Part shown: in pieces, positions 56,014 to 64,000 of the stretch
How the letters are laid out: each line of letters opens with the position of its first letter
How positions within the stretch are numbered: position 1 is the stretch's first letter
Assembly: GCA_028289605.1 (NCBI GenBank)
Contig: JANQON010000009.1
Coordinates: 248,001-312,000, forward strand
DNA: 64,000 nt
Direction of reading: 5' to 3'
Source: Hyphococcus sp.
Lineage (GTDB): Bacteria > Pseudomonadota > Alphaproteobacteria > Caulobacterales > Parvularculaceae
Made by a program: the position numbers and the translations under genes
The notes under the pieces: generated by a model
What the model was told of the DNA's origin: nothing
Database searches by the model: none
The model's input: only the letters and a program-made list of their open reading frames with translations

Positions 56014-56104
56014 GATCCATCCTTGGGTTGATCATTGTTTGAGATTAGGTTGAAAAAACGGGGTTAGCCGCCTGCAATACTCACTAGGAGGCATTTGAGC
56101 GAAA

Positions 56105-56124
56105 CTCGCCGAAAGCGGACATTC
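56105..56124. repeat. CGCCGAAAGCGGACATT repeat, half copy
   Basis: CTCGCCGAAAGCGGACATTC, identical over 20 bases to the copy at 53465-53484 except for its last base. It lacks the left ATGTCC arm. It abuts the stop of the next minus-strand gene. Confidence 0.6.
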
Positions 56125-56674
56125 ACCCTTTGCGCAGAAAGCGCATAAACAACCAATTAGAAATCTTCGCAGCAGCAGCAAATTGCAGTGCTCCTAATCC
56201 CGCCACGCCAATCACAAATGAAGCTGCACTTGTCATCGAATATTCAAGCCGATAAACCGCAAATTGCGCAAATATCGCGCTGATAATTGCGCCGACAATC
56301 GCCCACTGACCAATGCTCAAATTTTTGTTTGTTCGGCGAGCCGAGATTCTCGCTTCTTCTAGTACCTCTTTCCGCTTAGGACCATTAATCGAAGATAGCT
56401 CGCTGTCTTCACGCTCGTCTATGTATCTGAGAACTTCGGCAAGCTTCGAAAGCTGCGGTTCACTTTCTGGATGGTACCAAGGCGCTACTTCACGAGGAGC
56501 TGGAGCGAACGCTACATGTAAAATGTTGCGGCGCCATACTTCGAGCGGCCAAAATTTATCGTCCGGACTGCGAGCGAGGGGTACTGATTCAAATTCATCT
56601 ATCTCGCACGGACTCTGAAGACGATCTTCCAAAAGCTCTTCAATAAATTTTGCAAGATCAGCGTAGGTCTTCAT
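56123..56674 (-). CDS. Unrecognised protein with two C-terminal membrane helices
   Basis: 183 residues. The first 115 are soluble and charged, with no family I recognise (DEFESVPLARSPDDKFWPLEVWRRN is the most distinctive part). Two helices follow (WAIVGAIISAIFAQFAVYRL and SFVIGVAGLGALQFAAAA), and a short basic tail. No signal peptide. Its composition is slightly less GC-rich than the core genes, and it sits in the repeat-dotted accessory stretch, so recent acquisition is possible. Confidence 0.65.
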   Translation of the reverse strand: MKTYADLAKFIEELLEDRLQSPCEIDEFESVPLARSPDDKFWPLEVWRRNILHVAFAPAPREVAPWYHPESEPQLSKLAEVLRYIDEREDSELSSINGPKRKEVLEEARISARRTNKNLSIGQWAIVGAIISAIFAQFAVYRLEYSMTSAASFVIGVAGLGALQFAAAAKISNWLFMRFLRKG

Positions 56675-56717
56675 AGCGGATTTATACCCAAGTAAGGGGC
56701 TTCACGTCTATTGGCGG

Positions 56718-56746
56718 ATGACCGGTATGGGCCATTTCCAATCATT
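56718..56746. repeat. GACCG..TGGGCCA repeat, second clear copy
   Basis: ATGACCGGTATGGGCCATTTCC and the following seven bases match 49974-50002 with about four changes over 29 bases. It lies in the gap between the two-helix gene and the ThuA gene. Confidence 0.5.
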
Positions 56747-56832
56747 CCCAGCAAACAAATGCGGGAATACGGAAATGCAGAACGGGAACCCCACAGCAAT
56801 ACCGATGACATCTTGCGAGCGCCTTGCCCGTC

Positions 56833-57633
56833 TCAGTCGCCGGGCGCGGGCTCAGCAAGCGCGGGCTCCTTGGCCCAATCGAGGCCGCGGCGCAGAAGCG
56901 TGTAGAAAACCGGCAGGTCCCAGGCGCAGCGTTCAACCCGCGGATAAAAATCCGCGATGCCCGGCATGTCGTAATGCCCGCGGGCATGGCCAAGGGTATT
57001 GTAGAGGACAGCGCCGTCGCCAACCGTTTTGGTATAGAGCACCGGGTGGCGGGCCTTCTCCCAGTCCTTTTCAACAAAGCCAGTCGCCTCGCCGCCGAAC
57101 TCGCAGTGAAGCATCACATCCAATTCGCCGTGGGTCTCCAACAAATAGAGTTCGTCCGTGGTCTCGAACGGCTCCACATCTTTGACCATCGGATGATCCG
57201 GCTGCGTGACTTCAACGCGGTATGGCGCAATCGGCGGATGCGCGATGAATTGACTGCCAAGCGTTTCCATGAACAACGGCGCCCAGCGCGGCGCATTGAC
57301 CAGAAGCTCCCCGTATGACGCGCCCTCCGGCGACAGAAAGCGCAAGACGGAATTCGTTCCGTGCAGGGCGTACCAACGCTTGCCGCCCTCAACAAAGGCT
57401 TTCAACGCCTCCTGGGTCTTCACTGAGGGAAGCACATTTGTGGTGTAGGAGACTAGAAAGTCCGCATCGGCGAGCGCCGCACGCGCGCTGTCGTAGTCTT
57501 CGAATACGCGGGTTCGGATGCGCTGATCTTCCGCCAGCAGCTTTAAGATCTCCAGCCGGGCGAAATCGATGTCATGCCAATCGCCGCCGACGATAAAGAC
57601 TGCGTTTATTCTCTTCTTGGCATCTTCGCTCAT
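56833..57633 (-). CDS. ThuA domain protein
   Basis: 266 residues of the ThuA-like, glutamine-amidotransferase-related fold. AVFIVGGDWHDIDFARLEILKLL starts the domain, FVEGGKRWYALHGTNSVLRF near residue 80 holds the elbow region, and YNTLGHARGHYDMPGIADFYP is the C-terminal conserved block. Relatives are linked to sugar or keto-sugar metabolism. The start overlaps the end of a CoA-transferase remnant, and the gene ends a minus-strand catabolic run (crotonase, aldehyde dehydrogenase, remnant, ThuA). Confidence 0.85.
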   Translation of the reverse strand: MSEDAKKRINAVFIVGGDWHDIDFARLEILKLLAEDQRIRTRVFEDYDSARAALADADFLVSYTTNVLPSVKTQEALKAFVEGGKRWYALHGTNSVLRFLSPEGASYGELLVNAPRWAPLFMETLGSQFIAHPPIAPYRVEVTQPDHPMVKDVEPFETTDELYLLETHGELDVMLHCEFGGEATGFVEKDWEKARHPVLYTKTVGDGAVLYNTLGHARGHYDMPGIADFYPRVERCAWDLPVFYTLLRRGLDWAKEPALAEPAPGD

Positions 57634-57812
57634 GACCGCCGAACTCCTATTAAGTAGTGCACGCGCTTCCGATCGGCGTAGCGCATCATATCGCCGTTGC
57701 TGTTTTCAACCGTGATGACGTCCGCGCTGAGGTCGCCGAGGATCTGGGTGGCGAACGGCCTTAAGACCACGCTCGCAAGCGGACCGAACGCTGTCGACGA
57801 GCGACATACCAT
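57630..57812 (-). pseudogene. Remnant of a CaiB/BaiF-type CoA-transferase gene
   Basis: The 60-residue frame contains RPFATQILGDLSADVITVEN and GDMMRYADR, which is the N-terminal signature of class III CoA transferases (normally near GPFATQILGDLGADVIKVE..GD..R). The rest of the usual 380-400 residues is missing, and the expected first strand is scrambled. The frame stops exactly where ThuA starts. I read it as the degraded 5' end of a CoA-transferase gene left in the operon by deletion. A functional short peptide is unlikely. Confidence 0.7.
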
Positions 57813-57841
57813 GGACGTCTCCTGAGACTCGCAGCGCCGCC

Positions 57842-59263
57842 TCAGGCGCTTTTGGCGACCATGATGGATTGGGGCGCCATAAATTCGAGCAGCCCTTCGA
57901 TCCCGTATTCGACGCCGATGCCGGATTGCTTGTGACCGCCGAACGGCGTGTCGGGCCGCACTCTGAGGTTCTGGTTGACCCAGATCGTGCCGGTTTCCAT
58001 ACGACGGGCGATTTCGATCGCCTTGTCGGTGTCTTTTGACCAGACTGCGCCGGCGAGCCCATATTCGGAATCATTCGCCCGCTCGATCACGTCTTCAACA
58101 TCGGTGAATTTCAGCATCGGCAAAATGGGGCCGAACGCTTCTTCCTGAACCACGCGAGACGCCTCAGGCGGATTGTCGACGATTGTCACCGGGACAAAGT
58201 AGCCTCCGCCGTCAGGAATCTCAGATCCCTGCAGCAGAGTCAGACCATTGGTTTTCGCATCGTCGAGCAGGTCCATAACCCGTTCATATTGACGCTTGTT
58301 CTGAATGGGCCCGAGATTGACCCCTTGTTGCGAGCCGTCGCCGACCTTGGTCGCGTTGGATATTTCCAAGAGCTTGTCGCGCAAAGCGTCATAGACGTCT
58401 TCGTGCACATAAAGGCGTTTGGTGGCGACGCAGATTTGGGCGGTATTGAAGAACGCGCCGAAGAAAATCTGCTGCGCCACAGCGTCCACATCAACGTCCG
58501 GCAGAACGATCGCAGCATCATTGCCGCCCAGTTCCAACGTGACTTTTTTCAGATCTTTCGCCGCGTTTTCCATCACGCGCTTGCCGGTCGCAGTCGACCC
58601 GGTGAAGGAAATCTTGTCAAAACCGGGATGGGCCGTCATCCAGGGTCCCAGATCATCCCCGCCGGAAATGATGTTGAGCACGCCCGGCGGCAGAATGTCC
58701 CGGAAGATCTCGCCCATCCGCAGCGTACAAAGCGGCGTAAAGGGCGACGGTTTCAACACCATCGTATTGCCGGCAAGCAGCGCCGGCGCGATTTTCACGA
58801 CAGCGAGCGTCACCGGAAAATTCCACGGAGAAATCGCGCACACAACGCCGAGCGGCACGTAGCGCGTTTCGACATATTGCGTGTCGGAATCTTCAGCGAC
58901 GTTGACCGGCGGACGCATTGACGCGATCGCTTTCAGCCATTGCGCCGCACCGCCGACTTCCATGCGCGCCGCATCGAGGGGACGACCCTGTTCAGTGGTG
59001 AAGAGCCGCGCCAGCTCGTCCGCATGGGCGGCCATCGCATCGCTCATCTTCACGAGCATGTCGGCGCGCTCTTCGATCGGCGTGTCGCGCCATGCCGGAT
59101 AGGCCGTCCTCGCCGCCGCAACAGCGTCGTCAAGTTGCGCTTTGGAACAGTCCGGGGCCGTCGCGAACACGGCGCCGGTCGCCGGGTTAACGACGTCGAT
59201 GGTCCCTTCCCCCGCAACAGGTTCTCCGTTGATCGTCATGACGTAGGCGGCGTTAAAGTCCAT
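57842..59263 (-). CDS. Aldehyde dehydrogenase family protein
   Basis: 473 residues. The NAD(P) site has SPWNFPVTLAV and FTGSTATGKRVM; the catalytic Glu is in LELGGNDAAIV and the catalytic Cys in NTAQICVATKRLYVHE. Succinate-semialdehyde or similar dehydrogenases share these blocks; the substrate here is unknown. The ATG at 59263 has AGGAGG six to eight bases upstream. Co-directional with the crotonase gene upstream and ThuA downstream. Confidence 0.93.
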   Translation of the reverse strand: MDFNAAYVMTINGEPVAGEGTIDVVNPATGAVFATAPDCSKAQLDDAVAAARTAYPAWRDTPIEERADMLVKMSDAMAAHADELARLFTTEQGRPLDAARMEVGGAAQWLKAIASMRPPVNVAEDSDTQYVETRYVPLGVVCAISPWNFPVTLAVVKIAPALLAGNTMVLKPSPFTPLCTLRMGEIFRDILPPGVLNIISGGDDLGPWMTAHPGFDKISFTGSTATGKRVMENAAKDLKKVTLELGGNDAAIVLPDVDVDAVAQQIFFGAFFNTAQICVATKRLYVHEDVYDALRDKLLEISNATKVGDGSQQGVNLGPIQNKRQYERVMDLLDDAKTNGLTLLQGSEIPDGGGYFVPVTIVDNPPEASRVVQEEAFGPILPMLKFTDVEDVIERANDSEYGLAGAVWSKDTDKAIEIARRMETGTIWVNQNLRVRPDTPFGGHKQSGIGVEYGIEGLLEFMAPQSIMVAKSA

Positions 59264-59329
59264 CAATTCCTCCTGATTCAAACGCGTCGCGAACACGGCC
59301 GGCCCCGGCGCGCCTCGCTTTTTGTTAGG

Positions 59330-60109
59330 CTAGCGGCCCTTCCATTGCGGCGCACGCTTTTCAATGAATGCGCGCGGGCCCTCTTGAAAGTCTTCCGAAC
59401 CGAAAATGCGCCGTCCCGCTTCGCCGCTCAAGCGCCAAAGTGTTTCTTCTTCAAAATCATACGCTTGGCGCGCCAATGTCAGACTTTCTTGAACGCAAAG
59501 AGGCGCGTTGGCGCAAATCTCCTCCGCAAAGGCGATGGCCGCGGCGCGCGCTTGGCCTGTGGGCGTGACGCGATTGACAAGTCCGAACCGTTCGGCGCGT
59601 TCCGCGCTGATTGGGCCGCCGGTCGCGATCATCTCCATCGCAATCGCCTTGGGCAGGGCCCGAGGTAGGCGAAAGACCCCGCCCGCCAGGGCGACAAGGC
59701 CGCGTTTCACTTCCGGCAAGCCAAACGTGGCGTGTTCTTCAGCGACGACAAGATCGCAGGACAAGACAAGCTCGCACCCGCCGGCCAGCGCAGCGCCGTT
59801 TACCGCTGCGATCCAGAGTTTCTTGCGTTTCGCTTGGGTGAGACCGCCGAACCCGCCGTCCTTAGTGTTGAGCGCGGCGCCGTCGCCCGCAGAAATCGCT
59901 TTCAGGTCCGCGCCGGCGGAGAACGCCTTGTCGCCCGTTCCGGTCAGCACCACCGCCCAGATGTCGGGATCGGCTTCCGTCGTCTTCAACGCGTCCTCGA
60001 TGCCGGCGGCGACGGCGGCGTTCACGGCATTGCGGGCCTCAGGCCTGTTGATAGCGACCATGGCGACATGATCGCCGGCTTTTTCGAAAAGGACGGGTTG
60101 GTCGGTCAT
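59330..60109 (-). CDS. Enoyl-CoA hydratase/isomerase (crotonase) family protein
   Basis: 259 residues. The oxyanion segments are FSAGADLKAIS and NGAALAGGCELVLSCDLV. The first catalytic Glu is in FGLPEVKRGL; the second-Glu position reads LVALAGG and lacks Glu, unlike true hydratases. It begins a minus-strand operon with the aldehyde dehydrogenase. A role in degrading an organic acid through CoA thioesters is inferred from the gene company. Confidence 0.88.
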   Translation of the reverse strand: MTDQPVLFEKAGDHVAMVAINRPEARNAVNAAVAAGIEDALKTTEADPDIWAVVLTGTGDKAFSAGADLKAISAGDGAALNTKDGGFGGLTQAKRKKLWIAAVNGAALAGGCELVLSCDLVVAEEHATFGLPEVKRGLVALAGGVFRLPRALPKAIAMEMIATGGPISAERAERFGLVNRVTPTGQARAAAIAFAEEICANAPLCVQESLTLARQAYDFEEETLWRLSGEAGRRIFGSEDFQEGPRAFIEKRAPQWKGR

Positions 60110-60300
60110 ATGGAATCGTGCGCTCTCGTTGTCGCGCCGTCGCATGCCTCGCCATCAGAATTGATAGCGAAAATGCGTGCGCCTTTAACCCATGAAACTC
60201 TCACGCGAGCGTGCAATTCGCAATACAGTAGGAAAAATAGCGATGGCGCTGGGGACGGCGCCGACAGGGCGAGCTGCGACGGAAACGAAGAAAGCCCGCG

Positions 60301-61653
60301 CTAGCGTTCGGTAAAAGCCTGATCCAGCGACCGCGACACCGGCTTTAACATGTACTGCATCAGGGTGCGCGACTGCGTGATGATCTCGGCCTGAACAAGC
60401 ATGCCCGGCGCCAAAGGCCGAGATTTCGCGCCGCTGCCAATCTCCTGACTGGAAAAACTGATATAGGCGAGATAATAGGGATCACCTGTGCGTTCATCTG
60501 TAAACGTATCAGCAGAGATGTGCGCTACGGCGCCGTCGACTTTCCCGAAGCGATTTGGATCAAACGTCGTGATGCTGACTTCCGTCGCCATGCCGACGGC
60601 GATGTGCCCGATGTCCTGCGGTTTGATCCGCACTTCGGCCATCAGCTCCGCACCGGTCGGGGTAATTTCGGCGACGACCCCGCCAGGGGCCACAACGTCG
60701 CCCTTCCCTTTCACGAGAATGTCGTTGACGTCGCCGCCGACCGGCGCCCGGACAATCAACCGATCCGAGCGGTCTTTAAGCGATGCAATCGGGTCTTTCA
60801 ATTCGGCGAGTTCGGCGACAACGGCCGCCTGTTCTTCGGCAACACGCGTTTGATACTCCGCTTCCGCCCCGTTCCGGTCGGCGCGCGCGGCCGCCAATGC
60901 GCCGCGCGCCTGATCGAGACGAGATTTGGCGCCTGCGGCCGCGGCTTTCGCCGATGTCGCCGCCGCCTTTGCTTGAAGGTAAGACTGCTTGGAGGTGAAG
61001 CGCTCTTTGATAAGTTCTTCCTGAATCGCAAGCTGCTGCTTTGCGAGATCGTAGAGATCTGTTTCCGCGCTGAATTCGGCTTCAGCTTTGGCAACCTCAG
61101 CCTCGGCGGAGGTTTCGCGCTCCTTATGCGTCTCCATCACGGCGCGATGCTGCGCGACGGCGACGCGAAACACTTTCATTTGTTCGCTCGCCAGCGCCGG
61201 CCACGCCACGGTGAATTCGCTGAAGTCCGGGTCGCGTCCCTCCGCCTGCGCCGCCAGACGGGCCGATCGCAATTGAAGGCTGGCGCGGCGCGCCTGAAAC
61301 TGACGAAGTTCGCCGCCCGCGCTTTCCGCGCGCAACCGCACCAGCGGATCGCCCTGCGATACGCGGTCGCCGGGCGACACCAGGACCTCTTCTACAATTC
61401 CACCTTCCAGATGCGCTGCTGCGCGGGTGGATCCAAAGGGAACGACTTCGCCGACGGCGACAGAGAGCTCTTTGACGCTCGCCACGTTCGCCCACAAGAT
61501 AAGGGCGATGACGAGCCCGCTCAGCACCGCCATGGCGGCGTTCGACAAAAACGGCGGCGCCCCCTCCTCCAGCTCAATGGGCAATGACAGCCCCTGGCGC
61601 TCGCCGACGCTTTCGTATTTTCTGTCAGAGCGCTGTTGCGAATCGTCGGTCAT
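60301..61653 (-). CDS. Type I secretion membrane-fusion (HlyD) protein
   Basis: 450 residues. One membrane anchor is near residues 36-56 (AMAVLSGLVIALILWANVA). A split lipoyl domain follows (AHLEGGIVEEVLVSPGDRVSQGDPLVRL at the front, RLIVRAPVGGDVNDILVKGKGDVV at the back), flanking a long coiled coil (about 120-300), then the beta-barrel. The start overlaps the ABC gene stop by ATGA. It joins the ABC pair to an outer-membrane channel, which is not in this window. Confidence 0.93.
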   Translation of the reverse strand: MTDDSQQRSDRKYESVGERQGLSLPIELEEGAPPFLSNAAMAVLSGLVIALILWANVASVKELSVAVGEVVPFGSTRAAAHLEGGIVEEVLVSPGDRVSQGDPLVRLRAESAGGELRQFQARRASLQLRSARLAAQAEGRDPDFSEFTVAWPALASEQMKVFRVAVAQHRAVMETHKERETSAEAEVAKAEAEFSAETDLYDLAKQQLAIQEELIKERFTSKQSYLQAKAAATSAKAAAAGAKSRLDQARGALAAARADRNGAEAEYQTRVAEEQAAVVAELAELKDPIASLKDRSDRLIVRAPVGGDVNDILVKGKGDVVAPGGVVAEITPTGAELMAEVRIKPQDIGHIAVGMATEVSITTFDPNRFGKVDGAVAHISADTFTDERTGDPYYLAYISFSSQEIGSGAKSRPLAPGMLVQAEIITQSRTLMQYMLKPVSRSLDQAFTER

Positions 61654-63857
61654 GCTGCATTCAACTCGGATTTCATAATGCCGGATACGATCTTTTCCGG
61701 GGACCCGGCGTCGCGAACCGCACCGTTCTCAAGCCAAACAATTCGGTCGGCGAGGCGCATATGGCTCGGACGCTGTGTTGTCATAATGATCGCGGCTTTC
61801 TGCTTTTTTTCTTCAAGCAGAGAGAGCAGCGCGCGCTCTCCGGGCGCGTCGAGTGTCGCTGCTGGCTCGTCGAGAAGATAAATCGGCGCCTGTTTGATGA
61901 AAGCGCGCGCAAGAATGATCCTGCTCTTCAGCGCATCCGACCACGCTTCGCGGGCAACGACCGTGCATTTCGTTTGCAGTCCCTTATCCAGTGCGGTTCC
62001 GAAATAGGCGTCGACGCCGAGCTTGCGCGCAATGTCTTCAATCTCTTCGTCACGCGCATCCGGCCGAGCCATCCGAATGTTTTGCGCGACTGTGCCGTGA
62101 AACAGACCCTGCGCCTGGAGCGCAACGCCGAGCGCCTGGCGCCACTCGCCCTTGTCCAGTTGCCGCAGATCAAGGCCGTCTATGCGAACCGACCCCGCCT
62201 GCTGTTGATAAAGACCCAGCAACACCCGAAGCGCCGTTGACGATCCCGAGCCGCTCTGTCCGTATAGGCACAAAAGCTCTCCTGGCTTCACGTCGAAGGA
62301 AACCCCGCGCAGCGACGGCTCCCGCGCTGTCGGGTATCGGAAAGTCACCTTGTCAAAAACCACATGACCATTGAACGTACGCGGGATTGATGGTCCGGTA
62401 TCGGGCGTGCGTTCAAGCGGCAGCTTAACCAGCCGGTCAATCTGCTGAATGCTCTGTACGGTCTGTCCCAGGACCAACCCGCTCAGAAAAATGTTCCTGA
62501 TGGGGCCGAGCACGCGCCATGAAAGCGCCATGACCGCGATGAGCGCGCCGGCGCTGAGGTCGCCTGAGACAACCATGCCGGTGCCGAGCGCCAGAATCGC
62601 GACGCCTGCAACGGCGACCATCGACTGCGACAGCGTTTGAATCAACGCATGGAAGGAACGCGCCTTCATATTCGCCGTAGCCGCTTCCGCTGACAGACGA
62701 CGCTGCCGGCGAAGCCAAATATGTTCTGCAGCGAGATCCCGGATCGCCCGTTGCGACGACACGGCCTCCACCGTCAGATTGTTCAACTGCGCCCGCGCAT
62801 TGCCGGATTGACGCACCAACAATGCCGTACGCGGCATCGCCCACGCCGCCAATACGGCGAATCCGCCGATCAATGCAATCGGCGCCCAGACCAGAGGCCC
62901 GCCGATCAGCGCAATCACAACGACAAACAACAAGAGAAATGGTAGATCAAACAGCGCGCTCGCCAAAGGACCGGTGAACGCTTCATGCAGCGACGTCATT
63001 TGTTTCAGCCGCGTCAGCTGCGATCCGATCGGCGTATCTTCGGTGTGCGATAAGGACAGGTGCATGAGATGGGAAAACGCTGTCCCGTTCAGTTGGGCGT
63101 CGAGGCGCGCGCCCAGATAGGCCTGCAGTTTCACGCGAATGATGCGTAAAACGAAGTCGGCGCAGAGCACGATCATGACGCCGATGGCAAGCCCGATCAG
63201 CACGTCAATCGACTTGGCGCCGATGGCTTTGTCGTAAACCGCCATGACAAAGAGCGGCGGCGCAAGCGCGAACAGGTTCACCGCAAAGCTGATCAGGAAT
63301 ATCTGACGAATCACGGGCTTGAAGGCGTTCAGCGCATCGCGCGACCATTTTGCGTCGGACGGGGCGGAGGCCTGTTTTTCGATCGCCTCCGGAAAGACGC
63401 ACAGGCCCGAAACATCCTGTGGCTCTTCTATCCGCGGCTCTTTGGCCGCTGGATCAAACAATACGACTCCGCCGTCGGCGTCGCACTTTTCCGCAAGGAC
63501 CGTCGTCCCGTCGTCAAATCGTATGAAACAGGGAAGATAATCATTGCGCAGATTGCCTGTCGACGCCGGTTCGACGGTCGTTCGATAACCGAGCCGAAAG
63601 AGAACGGACCGAAACGCCGCAAGCGTGCCAACTGAGTCAGCGTGCGGCATAGCTTCAAAGACGCGCCGCGCGCCCTGAGACCAGCCGGTCAGTGTGAGAA
63701 ACCGGCTAAGCAACGAGGCGATGTCGGCATTAAGCGTACGCGGCGCTGAATCGGCGAACGCTGCAGAAAGACGCTTGTGCATCGCGCGCACGGGGTTCTC
63801 TCTGATAACAAGCGCCGGATCGAAGCCGGCGCCGCCATGTTTTTCCAGGCTGATCAT
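61650..63857 (-). CDS. Type I secretion ABC protein with degenerate ATPase
   Basis: 735 residues. Residues about 40-160 are a C39-like domain without the catalytic Cys/His pair, as in substrate-holding C39-like domains. Six helices span about 183-460. The ATPase at 495-735 is damaged at three sites. The Walker A reads GQSGSGSST, with Ser539 in place of Lys. The signature region reads WSDALKSR instead of LSGGQ. The H-loop reads MTTQRPS, with Gln695 for His. The Q-loop and Walker B (IYLLDEPAATLD) remain. It is coupled by ATGA to the upstream ABC gene, which keeps its H-loop, and to HlyD downstream. I infer a heterodimeric exporter with one inactive half. Confidence 0.88.
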   Translation of the reverse strand: MISLEKHGGAGFDPALVIRENPVRAMHKRLSAAFADSAPRTLNADIASLLSRFLTLTGWSQGARRVFEAMPHADSVGTLAAFRSVLFRLGYRTTVEPASTGNLRNDYLPCFIRFDDGTTVLAEKCDADGGVVLFDPAAKEPRIEEPQDVSGLCVFPEAIEKQASAPSDAKWSRDALNAFKPVIRQIFLISFAVNLFALAPPLFVMAVYDKAIGAKSIDVLIGLAIGVMIVLCADFVLRIIRVKLQAYLGARLDAQLNGTAFSHLMHLSLSHTEDTPIGSQLTRLKQMTSLHEAFTGPLASALFDLPFLLLFVVVIALIGGPLVWAPIALIGGFAVLAAWAMPRTALLVRQSGNARAQLNNLTVEAVSSQRAIRDLAAEHIWLRRQRRLSAEAATANMKARSFHALIQTLSQSMVAVAGVAILALGTGMVVSGDLSAGALIAVMALSWRVLGPIRNIFLSGLVLGQTVQSIQQIDRLVKLPLERTPDTGPSIPRTFNGHVVFDKVTFRYPTAREPSLRGVSFDVKPGELLCLYGQSGSGSSTALRVLLGLYQQQAGSVRIDGLDLRQLDKGEWRQALGVALQAQGLFHGTVAQNIRMARPDARDEEIEDIARKLGVDAYFGTALDKGLQTKCTVVAREAWSDALKSRIILARAFIKQAPIYLLDEPAATLDAPGERALLSLLEEKKQKAAIIMTTQRPSHMRLADRIVWLENGAVRDAGSPEKIVSGIMKSELNAA

Positions 63858-64000
63858 GCGACAACCTCTCCCTTGTCGCTTTCAACCGGCGCAATCCGTT
63901 GGATTCTTCGGCCGACAATCTTGTAGGCCTCATCCGCCATCGAGATCAGCGAGGGCCGGTGCGTCGCAAGTACGATCGTGATGTCGCCGCGCAATTGGCG
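63854..64000 (-). CDS. C-terminus of partner type I secretion ABC protein (cut by window edge)
   Basis: Only the last 48 residues are visible. They read GDITIVLATHRPSLISMADEAYKIVG, then RRIQRIAPVESDKGEVVA before the stop. ATHRPS is an ABC H-loop with its His intact. The stop overlaps the start of the degenerate ABC gene (ATGA), so the two are translationally coupled. The rest, including its Walker motifs, lies beyond the window. Confidence 0.8.
   Translation of the reverse strand, partial: RQLRGDITIVLATHRPSLISMADEAYKIVGRRIQRIAPVESDKGEVVA

Noticed and set aside
60520-61587. 355-residue open frame antisense to hlyD
   Set aside because: No motif or ribosome site; it overlaps a clear secretion gene.

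Overview
The window is chromosomal DNA from a GC-rich alphaproteobacterium. Markers of that class include a PopZ/DUF2497-type protein (38706-39209), the small families DUF4170, DUF2093 and DUF3297, and the order radA-cvpA-purF. The many membrane-lipid, lipoprotein, RND and carotenoid-oxygenase genes would fit a marine or aquatic member near Parvularculales, Caulobacterales or Hyphomonadales. That placement is inference; no rRNA gene is present. Most of the window looks like ordinary chromosome. The clear exception is an AT-rich insertion at 46.9-48.4 kb, followed by an accessory, repeat-dotted stretch up to about 56.8 kb.

Layout. 1-8.4 kb: a 3'-truncated catalase-peroxidase with a lipoprotein signal, a LuxR/alpha-beta-hydrolase fusion, ubiD, and small metabolic genes (crotonase, glutathione transferase). 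8.4-16.6 kb: a cell-envelope block of pmbA, DUF4170, a PTP-type phosphatase, msbA on the opposite strand, and the tightly coupled operon acyltransferase-waaA-lpxK-lpxL, whose last three junctions are ATGA overlaps. 16.5-20.5 kb: a Kazal-domain lipoprotein, bfr/bfd iron storage with a Fur-like promoter, an M23 peptidase operon and a response-regulator/histidine-kinase hybrid. 20.6-32.3 kb: carotenoid oxygenase, DUF5996, DUF418, P450, radA-cvpA-purF, an Lrp regulator divergent from a LysE exporter, and a PLP decarboxylase. 32.3-40.3 kb: valS, prolyl oligopeptidase, a popZ-like gene, pcm and tRNA-Cys. 40.5-46.5 kb: a complete three-gene RND efflux operon. 46.8-48.4 kb: tRNA-Asn with a small island carrying only a Fic gene between 46-bp direct repeats. 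48.5-56.8 kb: accessory genes separated by short repeats. 56.8-60.1 kb: a catabolic operon (crotonase, aldehyde dehydrogenase, CoA-transferase remnant, ThuA). 60.3-64.0 kb: a type I secretion operon that runs off the right edge.

The observations most worth following up are these. A palindromic element sits in frame inside valS and adds about 35 residues to the enzyme. A 1.5-kb Fic-only island is bounded by a tRNA-Asn duplication and has no integrase of its own. The LuxR/hydrolase fusion appears to have lost its catalytic residues. A type I secretion ABC protein has lost the Walker A lysine, the signature motif and the H-loop, next to a partner that keeps the H-loop. There are also three families of short dispersed repeats. 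No CRISPR array, rRNA operon, transposase or integrase was found.
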